Under the pieces are notes generated by a model. That model was given only the letters and a program-made list of their open reading frames with translations, searched no databases and was not told the origin of the DNA. Position numbers and translations under genes: made by a program. From positions 1 to 64,000 of the forward strand of contig RCNN01000044.1 in the NCBI GenBank assembly GCA_003667245.1: DNA of 64,000 nt, given 5' to 3'. Below are positions 1 to 11,679 of the stretch, piece by piece; position 1 is the first letter of the stretch; each line of letters starts with the position of its first letter. The DNA is from Heterostelium multicystogenum. Taxonomy: Eukaryota > Evosea > Eumycetozoa > Acytosteliales > Acytosteliaceae.

Positions 1-2286
1 CATGTTCACCTGTAGAGCTAGAGCTTTGTGTTTGCTATCTTGATGGAGAAAACTGAGAACTTTTGGTGGGACTACGGATGCAAATATACTGCCTTTTCTT
101 ACTCGTGTTGAAATGGGTGGATCCAAAGCACTGTTATTGTTGAGGGCCGAAGCAAGTGAGGTTGGTGTCTGTGGAATACTTGTTCCCATTTGCGGTGATG
201 TTTCCAGGACGACTTCGGAAATATCGATTGGTGGAATATATGGCTTATCTCTGTGTGAACTGGTGAAAATGGAAGTATATCGCTTATCTAGCGACTTTGT
301 TTTAATGAGATAAAAGGTACGCATCATTCCCTTGCCTTTGACCTGAATCTTTCCACGATCTTCAAAGAGGAAGTTTCTTCGGAGAAGCTGTTGTACTGGC
401 TGACTGACCTGAATTCGATCGATACTGGAGTGCGAGCCATACGACTGGATGTGTTGATAGTATCACCAAACAAATGCCAACTCAGCTTCTTCTTTCCAAT
501 GATACCACCTACAACGGGACCAGTGTGCATACCAATCTTAACCTGGACAATACCATAACGACGAATGACCTGGAGCATACCTAGAGACATATGGGCAACT
601 CGCTGAGCATGGTCCGGACATAGCTCGGGACATCCTCCAACGACCATATATACATTTCCAATATGTTCGACCTTCGTTACACCATATACATCTGTGAGAC
701 GATCGAACGAGTTGTAGACCTCATTCAAGAGAGTTACCACCTGTGCAGCAGGCATCTTTTCCAACAACGCAGTGAAATTGACAATCTCGCAAAACAAAAC
801 TGTCACTGGATCGTATGAGTCTACAATTAATTTTCCACTATATTGTCCTGGATGTAAAGATGAAGGTGATTGTGGATCGATTTGTCTACGCTCTTGAATT
901 GGTGTTATATTCATATTGTTATTATTGTTACTGTCGTTATTTTCTACTGTGCTAGAGGAGGAGGATTGATTGGTATCGTTTGAAGTGATTGAAAGTTCGA
1001 CATGTGGTTGATTTGCTTTTCCGGAGCTTGGAGAATTTGATGGTTCGACTTGTTTTTTCAGATGAAGCATGAGGTAGATTAGATTTGTTTGAACTTGGTG
1101 AATTGGATACTATTGAGTCCAGAGTTTGTTCTTTAGATGATTCGAGCCTCAGTCTTTGCACGACAACTGTTGGAAGCATTTGATTAATAACTTTTCCAGA
1201 TCTGATTGTTTGTAGTTTTAAATTTTCTAAGATTCTAAACTTATCTCTAATAATTTGTTCACTGTTGTAATGATAGATATAATGGTAGTTAGTATTGCTA
1301 GCTGATTCCATCTAATCCATATGATTGATACTGCTGCTGCTGATGATTGCTGCTCTGATGATGTTTGAGGTTGTTGTTATTGATTCTGTTTGGAGGTACA
1401 TACCGATATTGTGATACAGAAAGTAAAAAGAACATTGAAATAAATATAAATAGAGAAAGAAGCAATATCGATACATAATAAATCTTATCGTATAAAATGA
1501 AATAGAGAAAGTAGAATACAGAGAGCGCCAGTGGATGTAATTGCTGCTGGCAAAAACGTTAGGCCAGATGCAATCGTAATAATAACATATAATAGAATCA
1601 TTCTTTCTGGAATCGTTTCTAAAGTCGTATACAAATATTAATGTTGTACATGTTGCTAGAGGTATGATTGATAAATAGATAATTTAGAGTTAGTTAACAA
1701 GTTCAAGCATTTGCTGCACCGCCTCATTGAATGAATTGTTGATTCGATTCGTTCGATGATTGATTGATTGTCGATGATAGATTACCAATAAAAGTGAGAG
1801 TTGAAGCATAGAGTTTCCACAGCTTCTTAAAGTGTTGGGTAAATGTAAATAAAAGCGAGCACAACAACAGTGCCACGGTGATGAGTCGTATGATAAGTGC
1901 ATTACGAGCAGCAGTGTCTAGCTGCTGCTGTGTTTTGTCGAGAAAGTCCGGTGTCAACTCTGAGGAGGTTAGTGAGTCCGATGTTTGCTTGCTGTCGTCG
2001 TCTCTGTCGTCGTTTTCGTAGTCACCAAAAAAGTACTTAAAAGGCAGGTAGGTTGGGAGTGTTCCCACATCGAGTGTTTGACATAGTCGACCACAAGCGC
2101 CAGCGTCAATATTGCCATCAGAAACAGGATGGCTGCTCGAATCTGACGTATGTAGATATGGTGAAAGTAGTAGGATTGAAAATGTTTTTCCTCCTGAATA
2201 CGAGGAAACCGCAGATCCAACTTGGACAAGTATTTCTTTATTCCAGTTTCGGGCTTCCTCACATCAGGCAATTCAAACATCATCAT
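1..2286 (-). CDS. gcA-like: Membrane-bound class III nucleotidyl cyclase, guanylate-cyclase-like (5' part; 3' end beyond window)
   Basis: Starts at the ATG triplet run near 2286, preceded by an in-frame TAG. A hydrophobic segment (RAAILFLMAILTLALVVDYV) is followed by further membrane spans in shifted frames (about 1800-1880 and 1415-1680), giving a first transmembrane cluster. Next comes the cyclase-linker motif NQMLPTVVVQRL (about 1170) and a catalytic domain (about 300-830). Its metal-binding positions read CEIVNFT and IGNVYM, so the first Asp is Glu and the second is Asn. INTSSRM keeps the transition-state Asn and Arg, and KVEHIG carries the Glu typical of guanylate selectivity. This looks like the substrate-binding half of a two-domain enzyme; the partner half would lie left of base 1. 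After the domain (VKGKGMMRTFYLIK) coding continues to base 1. At least five single-base frame changes occur. A GCA-type guanylate cyclase fits best, but an adenylate cyclase cannot be excluded. Confidence 0.72.
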
Positions 2287-3962
2287 CTTCTACGCAAAAA
2301 CAACAACTGAATTTGACAGAATCAAATTTCTATTCTATCTCAATGTTTTTCTGAAACACACACTACTAACTATATATCTATCTATATATATTCTATATCT
2401 ATATTTATCTATCTATCAATGTATCAATGTATAATCTATATCTTAAGATCTATTCTATTAATATTTGCTGAACTGAAGTAGCTATTATTAAATTATTATT
2501 ATTGGTTATTATTAGTTGTTATTATATAGTTGTAATTGTTGCTGTTGTTGGTTGTTGTTCTAGTTCCAGATGAAATTCAATAAAAACAAAAAAGAAGTGG
2601 AATCGGAGTATCGATTAATGTGTTGGGGCAATGTTGAACAGTTAGCTAACTGTTGGTGTTGTTATTGTTTAGTTTTTTTTTATGTTTTGTTGTTTCTTTT
2701 TTGAAGATTGAATTTAGATTCAGATTTTGTGATGTTTTTTTTGTTTTTGTGTTTTGTGTCTTAGTCTGAAGTCTATTGTCTGTCTCTTTGGTCCACCTGC
2801 TGACAAAAATTTCAAACAAAAATGAAATAAAATACTATTTAAATATTATATAAATAAATAATCATACGATTATTATGTTTAGATAGTTATTATTATTATT
2901 ATTAGCTATTGTTATTATTGTCACTATTGTTACTATTGCTAATAAATATTTAAAACCTGTGATTGGTTGTTTGGTTGGTTGGTTTTTGTTATTGCTCCAC
3001 TGAAAGATAATAATAATAATAATAATAAATAAATAATAATAAATCGGTAGTTTAACAATTGTTTGTTATTATTAATAATATATATTACCCGCCCTTCTAT
3101 TTCTCAATTCTCGTAATAATAGTTTTACTTGTATGGTTATTATTGGCTATTGTTAATAATAATTATATCGACAAATCAATTTAGTATTGAAACTGTAGTA
3201 GGAGAGCGTAGCTGAGTAGGATGGATGGATGGATGGTTTGTTATTGCTGTTATATTGCTTGGATGGATTCAAGTGACCAACTAAAATGTCACTGAATTGC
3301 TGTGTTTATTGCTATTTAATTGATTATAGGGGGAGATTTATCACAATGTGTTGTGGTGTGTGTAGTGTGAGTCTAAGTATATAAGCTGATGGCATAGACA
3401 GTGGGTATTCTTGTGATTGTTTTTGTATGATGATTCAGTGCTGATATTATTCAATGCAGACAAACACGATAACCAAATACCCTGACTTAACCACGCTTCA
3501 AACCTAAATCTAAATTTTATAAATAGATAAATATAGCTATTATTAATATTAATATCAATATAGATATTTTATTTAAATAAATTTAAATAACGATTGTCAG
3601 ATGATGATGCGCATACATCCTGATGCAAAAATATGTAAAAATCAATTTATTTTGTGTTGTTTGTGGATCACGCAAAACAAAAACTTTAAAGTAATTCCAA
3701 CTTAACAAAAAGATATTTTATGTTACCTCATCTAAAAGCACATTTCATTAAAAATAAAACAAGAGTAATATCAATAAAAAACACTATTTGTCAATATAGA
3801 GTACCTACTATACCGTTACAAATTCTATATTCAATTAATTATTATTAAAAATTTTCATTTATCTCAGGATAACTGAAGTTTCATATATTGAACTCCCACC
3901 AATATTGAAGTGGGTTCAACAACAAGTAAGTATTAATAAACCAAACAATGAATTATTTCAAC

Positions 3963-3996
<34 letters not shown>

Positions 3997-4250
3997 AATA
4001 TAAAAGTGTTCCATTGTTGTCATTCAAAATAGAGAAATATTAGTAGATAGTGATGTTATAAAGAACGAATTGAATAGTACGGGTTTATATCTGTAGCTTT
4101 ACCAATAATATTTTAACCATATTAATATTTCTATTTGTCACTATTAAGCCAATAGTAATTTAAATTAAGAAATATTAAATCCTTCTAAATCAATTGAAGG
4201 GAATATAAATTAGTAATGTAAATTTACATTGTTTTACAATTCTTTAAACA
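2287..4250. other. Intergenic gap, divergent promoters of the cyclase and P450 genes
   Basis: About 2 kb of very AT-rich DNA with many ATT/AAT and TGT-rich low-complexity runs, for example AATAATAATAAT near 3008 and 3965. It separates two divergently transcribed genes, so it presumably holds both promoters. I see no exon with conserved protein content, no tRNA and no transposon ends. Confidence 0.6.
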
Positions 4251-5815
4251 ATGATAATTATAATTTATATAGTATTAATCTATATTTTATATTCATTTGT
4301 AAATATTCAAGTTACTTTAATTTCTTCATTTCAGTTTTCCTTTACTTACTATTCTTTTAATTTAGATATCAAAAAATGTGGCACACTCTAGTCAAGATCC
4401 ACCTGGTAAATTGTCTTTACCAATTGTTGGAAACTTCCTCGATCTCATTGGAAACTCACCTTTCGAAGATTTAATGAAGATCGAGAAGAAATTGGGAAAA
4501 GTTTTTAGAATGTGGCTAGGATCATCATATTATATTGTAGTCAGTGATCCTGCCATTATCAGAGAGATTCTAATCAATAATCATGATAACTTTATCAATA
4601 GACCAGAATCTATTACATGGAAGTTAATGACTGGTAATTATATAGATTTGGTCTCAAGTAGAGATAATGATTGGATTTATTCAAGGAAATTAGTATCCAA
4701 TGCTTTTACAAAGACCAAGTTGAAAGTACATACCTCATTTTTGGAGAGTGAATCTCAAAGATTTATTAATGCTCTTAAGAATTGTTCTGAAAAGGGGTTA
4801 TCAGTAAGTATAATGTAATTATTACAAAGTGGAAAGCCAATTTATTTATATTTCCATCTTTTTTATTTAGTTTAATCCAGCTAAATATATTCATAGATTT
4901 TCTTTTAATATTATCTTGTCAATATTATTTTCGAAATCTATGGACTATGAAAAAGACAATGATAAGGATCTTAACGATTTATTTGGGCTTATAGAGGAAG
5001 TATTCGAACTTTCAAAGAATATCATTGGTTTAGAATCTTTCCCAATTTTGAACCCTTTTACCTATTTTTATATTAAATATGTAAAGACTGAATATAAGAA
5101 GTCTCATCATATAACCAAGAAGTTCTATGACCAGCAATTAGCTTCATTGAACTATGAAGAGCCAAGAAATTTAGTCGATTCACTTATTATTGCAACTGAA
5201 GGCAAGGCTAAAGAAAAAGTAAGTCACATTTGTAGTGATTTTATGCTTGTTGGAACAGAGACTTCTGCATCAACCTTATTGTGGCTTTTAATTGAGGTAA
5301 TCAACAATCCTCAAACTCAAGAGATTGCTTATAAAGAACTTAGATCAGTAGCAGGAGGTAGAGATCAAGTTATACTTTCAGATAGAATTAACACACCTTA
5401 TACCAATGCACTCATCAAAGAAGTAATGAGAATGCATCCAACTGTACCTTTGTCACTACCAAGAGATACAAAAGAATCGATCATTATCAATGATATATAT
5501 TTCCCTGGAGGAACAAAAGTATTGTTCAATCTCTATTCACTAGGAAACAATGAAGACTATTGGAAGAATCCCAAACAATTCGATCCAACCCGATTCATCA
5601 ATGAGAATCATACAGAATATAATTTACCATTTTCAATTGGTCCAAGAAATTGTATTGGAATGAATCTAGCAATCGATGAAATCTTCTTAGCAACCTCCAA
5701 TATCATTTTAAACTTTAAGTTAGAGTCTTTCAATGGTGGGCTTATCGACATTGAACCAATTTGCGATATATCATTGAGACCAAAAGATTTTAAAATTAAA
5801 CTTATTGAAAGATAA
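4251..5815 (+). CDS. Cytochrome P450 monooxygenase
   Basis: Three exons: 4251-4298, 4366-4803 and 4871-5815, all phase 0, with two 67-nt introns. They encode an intact protein of about 476 residues, normal for a microsomal P450. The 16-codon first exon is almost all hydrophobic (MIIIIYIVLIYILYSF) and serves as the ER signal anchor. It is followed by the proline hinge PPGKLSLPIVGN. The I-helix oxygen-activation motif VGTETS, the K-helix ExxR (KEVMR) and the heme-binding loop FSIGPRNCIG with its Cys ligand are all present, so the enzyme should be active. The substrate cannot be told from sequence; dictyostelid P450s are a large, mostly uncharacterised set. The gene has no frameshift, unlike many neighbours. 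The first exon is assigned from splice signals and phase. Confidence 0.93.
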
Positions 5816-8636
5816 AGATTTCAAACCAACGAGGGAAACTAATAATCCTCTATCAACACTTAAAGTATTATTTACATATATTAAACTTATTAAAATTAAT
5901 TTTGGTACAATTTAATTTTAGCACTTTCCTAAATCTTATCTCAAAACCTGGTGGTAATTGAAATTAATTTAAATCACACTTTACACTCAATCAAAACTTG
6001 TGGTTGAACTTCCCAGCTTACTATTGTTGAAAGTCAACTAAAATAATTTTTAGTTATACAACTTGATGTTAAAAATGAATGAGTTTTTTTAAATTTTTAT
6101 TTATGTATTCCAATTTAATATTCAGTATAAATATGTATATATATATATATATATGAAGTACTTTGTATAAATTGATTTTGTTTTGGAACTGTTAAGATGT
6201 TATCTTATTAATTGGTATGTGAAAAAACACAATGTTTATTATCTTGTTGGTTTATTTGTGCTTATACCATTCCACTTTTGTATTCCAATTGTTATAGATA
6301 TTAGGTGTTCATAAACAATGAAATCATTAAATAGTTGTAAGTATGATATTTAATTCTAATATTAATTAAATCAAATTAAGATTAATGGATAGTTTGTTCA
6401 TTCAATGGTTCTTTCATTTTCAATGTAGGTCAAAAGGTACCATTTTTTTTATAAGTAATTGATGTGACCAAAAATTCATATTACCATCATTGTATATCAT
6501 ATTATTTTAATACAATTTACTTGATATATTTTTGGATTAAGTAAGTTATTTTTCAACTAGATATTATTGGTAACTTTATAATAATTAATTGCCCTCACCA
6601 ATTCTGTTGTTATTATAATATTATAGACTGATTTAATGGGTGGTCGAACAGAAGTTGGCAGTCCAAATCCTGATTCCCAGAGCGAGATATTTCTTGAACT
6701 TCATGGTAGCTGAAAATGGATTCTACTTCTTTTGTATAAAAGTAAAATCTACTGCCTAACTTCCATTTCTAAATTTATACCTTTTTTCAATTTAAAAAAC
6801 AATTAATCAAATATTAAGTCATGTTAATTCACTCATTAATGTAATCTTATCTAATACATGATTACTTTCCAAAGATATATCAATTAAAATTTATTAAGAT
6901 ACCAATGATAAATAAAAACAATTAAACCATCTAATTAAATTCTTTCCTAAATTTAAATAAAGTGAGTTAAATCTAGAAACTTTAAATCAGAAGTGGAGTG
7001 GGCCATGCCACTTCTTAATTAATTTGATACAATTAGGAATTACTATTTAATGTTTTCAAGATGATTATATTTATTGTATTTCAAATCTAAGCTATAGCTT
7101 AGATTGTAGCATATTTAAATGATTATTTGATGTACTTAGAATTCTATTATTAATCTTACTATTTCTATAGAAACTAATCAGATTCCTAGATATTTAATTT
7201 AACAGACTCTTCACTGAGCTGAGTTCCTTGTACGAAATAATACAAACATACTTTAATTAATTTTTTGCCTCTTTTTTTTCGAGTATCGATTTATTTATTT
7301 TTTTTGGTTTTATTTGGGTTTTTGATGCCAAGCGCTACATCATACAACCTGCTTTTTCTAAATTGAAAAGTTTTTTATTTTTTTGATTTTGAAAGTTTCA
7401 TTTCTTTGGTAATAAATATCCATTTCAAAAGTAAGCATCTTTCTTGGCAGTCATAGAAATACTATTATACTAGATACTTCATTAATGAGTGCGTGAGTGA
7501 GTGCAACAGCAATTTACAGTGATTTGATTTGTTTGCCCAAAACTAAAAAAAAAATTAATTGTAAGTAAATTAATGAGAAGAAACTTGCAAATTTTAGCCT
7601 ATCACCAAGCAGCTCCCATCACAACAACCAACTTGATATCACCTTTGTATTTAACACTTAACCTAGAATATATATATATATATATATATATACAACAGTT
7701 AGCTATTAGAAATTATTACAATCTTCGCAACCAGGTTTTTAAGAATTACTATTACTTTTATTTCGACCATAAAAACAGTAATAACAAAATCAAAAACGTC
7801 AGCAGCAGCAATTTAAAGAAATCAAAATAGAAAAAGAAAAATAAAATCAAAAGAGAAGAGTAGAGTAGAGTAGAGGAGAGCTTGAACTCACTTACATCAG
7901 ATCAATTCATTCATCTACATCAGCACAGCATTGTTGACTGAGTGAGTGATTGATTGATAGAGTTAAGCTGATTTGTGGTGCTATAGAATTTAGATAATAC
8001 TACCACAAGCACAGTTAATATCAAAACAATAGATTACAAAGCTAATTATTTACAGATTTCATTATTATTATTATCATCATTATTATTGAGTGCAGCGTGT
8101 GTCTCTACAACTTTATTCCCAACACACTCCATTCAAATTTTGGATAATACTTTTTTTTTTAAATTTTGTTTGTTTTATCATTTAATCTAGATATTTAGTT
8201 TATAGCATAATAGCAATAGCAATACTTCAATATTTACATTTCCATAGCTTGCTGGCTGCTGATTAATCCTACACTATCTATCTATCTATCTATCTATTAC
8301 ACCTTTCTCTTGTTATTGTAAAAGTTTAACTTATATTCACCAATTAAATTAATAATAATAGATTCATTAGATTGATCGATTGGTTGTTGAATAACAACAT
8401 TACAGATCAGATATCAATCAATAGAAATAGTATTAAACTGGTTTAGCAAAAAAGAAGTTCTTCTAATAATCATCATCATTTATTTATTTATTATTTATAT
8501 ATATAAGATTCAACTAGGTTCAATAATAACAGTAATAGTAATAGTTATAGTAATAGTTGGTTAGAATTCATTGTTTATCATTTTTCACTTCACTTGCACT
8601 TTACAATCTCATATATATAAGATCTTGGATTCATTC
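5816..8636. other. Intergenic gap with low-complexity repeats
   Basis: About 2.8 kb, AT-rich, with (TA)n runs near 6140 and 7670 and TCTATC repeats near 8275. A slightly GC-richer patch at 6630-6770 has an imperfect inverted repeat (GAAGTTGGCAGT near 6651 against ACTGCCTAACTTC near 6752) and no convincing coding potential. An 85-codon open frame at 7573-7830 is repeat-rich and not supported. The right part is probably the promoter and leader of the next gene. Confidence 0.5.
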
Positions 8637-10704
8637 ATGAATAACAACAATAGTAGTAATAATAATAATAATAATATATTTAATGAATCATCACTAAATT
8701 ATTCACCTTCTAGTTCACAGTTCGACACCTCTGCTATATTAGAAGCACTTTCGAATAATACACACGATACTTCAGGTGGTGGAGGCTTGGGTAGCACAAA
8801 GAGATACAGTAACTCGAGCAACATTGTTCATTCTCCCACCTTTGTTGGAATTAAGCCAAAAATCATCAAACAATAATCAATCTACTTCATCAAATCTAAA
8901 TCCAACCAACAACAACATCATCAATAACAATACCAACAGTAGTAGTACATCAACATTATCATCATTTACCTCTCAATCTACACAAAATCAACACCATCAG
9001 CAGCAGCAGCAGCATAGTCAAAGTTCAGGAGTATTAAGTATCATTACAAATAGTATAGTGAGTGGAATTTCAGGTGTAACTAGAGGAGGATCGAGAAACC
9101 AAAAGTATCATCAGCCATCGTCGCTCGATATTAGCATGGATACCAGCATCAATTCTCGTGACGATGATATTGAGCCTTTGCTGGACAGTCACAATAGCCA
9201 CAATGCCTCGACTCTATTTGCACCACATGGCACAGAGTTGGAAAATGAATACGATCCAAACGAACCACTCAATCCAAAGGATTTCTCAAGGATCTTTCAC
9301 ATGAATCTTGCACGACACTCACCCAAAAGATGTATGAACTATCAGCCAGCGATCAACCACTTGGCATTTTAAACTGACATTACTTTCTATTTTGCAGTTG
9401 TTCATCATTTTCCACTCTGGTTAGAAGAAAAGTTTAGGAGTTTCGATGACCCCATCATTGCACTATGCCAGAAAAATACAAGTAAACCATTTTATTATTT
9501 TAGTTTATTCATTACCTGTATGTTCATTTGGCTTATTGAACCCAAAGAATAATCAATCGATGTTCATGTCCAATAGCTAATTTAATAATCCTATTCCATT
9601 TCCAACTCCAACAGCAATTGTAGCAATAGAAATAGCAATAGCATTACCATTTGTACTTTTTATTCTTGGGCAAGATGCTCTTGCCACAGAATTTACATAT
9701 TTAGCTTTATTATTAGCTCTTCTTTCACAAGTACCAAAAAGATTTCTGTGGAGATTCAGACCCTATATGGTCCAAAGAGCCAAAACTGTATGTCCAATTT
9801 TAAGATCTACCTAATTTATAAATGATTATATTAATCATTCATTTAGTGCAAAAAAGATCAGACCTCTTCATTTCCATCAAGAGCCGTAACATGCTCTGTC
9901 GTTTATAGCTATGCGATTGTTTGGGCTGTGCTGTATTATCATCCTGGACCGATGTTCCAGTGGTGGATGCCATTTTTGTTTTTAACCATGATACTGTTGG
10001 CTTCGTTTGCACGTATCAACCTTGGTGTACATTATCCTTCGGACTGTGTCGGTGGTGTCATACAGGGTACTCTCGTTTGTCTCATTGGAACTGGCTTGCG
10101 AAGCCTTGATATCCTTGGCTGCAAGTCCTGTTGGGATGGTGGATGCTATGCGACAACCTCCACATGCTCCATTTCTTTTGGAACACTCGATCGATTGAAC
10201 TTTATTATGCTATCAATTCTTTTATTACTCTGTATATTCATACCAATCATAACCGTAATGAAACCTGTCGATTTCTGGTCAAAATGTGATCGTGTCTATG
10301 GGTAAGCTTCTGGCCACATGTGCTATCAACCTTTTCCATCACTTCACTAACCAATCTTTAAAAATCCTTTTCCAGAATGTTATTCCCAGCTATGGTTTTC
10401 CAACTTTTATTTTTATGTCCAAGATCATATTCTTTGGCTGGCAGCTTACCAGTTCCGCCTAGGCCACATTGGTATTCGTATGTTTTTTGGAATTTCTTTA
10501 TCTTTATTAGCAACGGTAAGTTGGCAACATCCTTGAAATGATTTCATTTTTCCAATTATAAACATACTGATCGATTGGTTACTTTTCCAAAAATAGATAT
10601 TTGCATCAAAGGCTAAACTAAAACACCCTCTCATCACATTTTGGGTAATATTTTTAGTTTTAAGTGTATCATTGTTTTCATGGAGAGTATCTATGATGGG
10701 TTAA
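8637..10704 (+). CDS. PAP2-superfamily integral membrane phosphatase (lipid phosphatase-like)
   Basis: The ATG at 8637 begins an Asn/Ser/Gln-rich cytoplasmic N-terminus with a one-base frame change near 8860. Exons resume around 9403 (VHHFPLWLEEKFRSFDDP), 9615-9787 and 9847-10302, followed by C-terminal membrane exons up to TAA at 10704. The PAP2 core is recognisable: motif 1 KRFLWRFRP fits KX6RP, and motif 3 region ARINLGVHYPSD fits the (S)RxxxGxHxxxD pattern. Motif 2, normally PSGH, reads FPSRAVTC, so the usual His is absent. Multiple hydrophobic helices (ALPFVLFILGQD, FLFLTMILLASF, LSILLLLCIFIPII) fit a six-span lipid phosphatase of the sphingosine-1-phosphate or phosphatidate phosphatase type. 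The reading frame of the exon at 10378-10515 is uncertain. The substrate is unknown and activity is doubtful given motif 2. Confidence 0.75.
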
Positions 10705-11679
10705 TTCCTCAATGCTACTCATATAGAAATAAATATGACTTCTTTCAATTCGAATCATCATCCATCCTTCAATAACAGACTATAGGGAATATTACTATTT
10801 TCCACAACACAAGAAAGATATTTTAAATTAAATTTAAATATGGACCCAAATGAGAGTTCCTTTCTATGATCATTGAAAGGAAGATTAGGATAGTGATCCA
10901 ACCAGAAATTCCTCCATCTTTGCATATGCCCAAATCAATGTCTTTTTCTTTTTGAAAAATGAATGTTAGATTTCCAGTTTAAAAATACAATAGAACTCAT
11001 CATCTTATTATTAGTATTAGTATTGAGTGCCAGGATCAAATTCAGTTTCAACTTTTAAAACAGAGAAACAACATACCAGACAAACGTAACAGAAGTGAGT
11101 TTTTGTTGTTTTTTTCAAAACCTGAAAAAAATTCGTCAGTTATGTCCCTGTTTAATAAAAAACAAAGAAGTTAATCATCTACTGTTTTTTTAAGAACTAT
11201 CATGATTATTTTGTTTTTTAAAAGGATCTGCGATTTTTTATTTTTTTTCTAATCAATAGTTCGATGACATCACGCATTGGATAATTATTTAATTATTTCC
11301 AACAACGGCACAAAAAAATACATTTCAACACAACAACAATATACTTAAGTACAGATAATATTTTTTTGCAAAACCAACAAAAACAGCACACATTTGCAAA
11401 AGAAAAATCAACTTGATGAGGCAATCACTCACCTGTGTTACTAATGGTTTGATTTGATTGATGATTGCTTGTTTGTTTGATTGGTTGTTTGCATGATTAC
11501 ATATTTTCATTGTATAATATTAATTATTAATTAATAATAATAATAATAATAGTTTTGTAAATCTGGCATTATATTTATAACTATCTATAGATATTAATAC
11601 TGTTGTATTGTTGTATTGTGTGTACTATACTATAGTTTATTTATTTTAAGTAATTAAATAAATCAGAAGTCCCGATAGA
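10705..11679. other. Intergenic gap
   Basis: About 1 kb of AT-rich DNA between two same-strand genes, with T-runs, ATT repeats and ACAAC-rich stretches. I see nothing that supports a gene or RNA here. Confidence 0.5.

Noticed and set aside
7573..7830. 85-codon open frame
   Set aside because: Contains a (TA)n-encoded Ile/Tyr run and Asn/Lys-rich repeats, no domain, and lies in leader-like DNA; probably chance.
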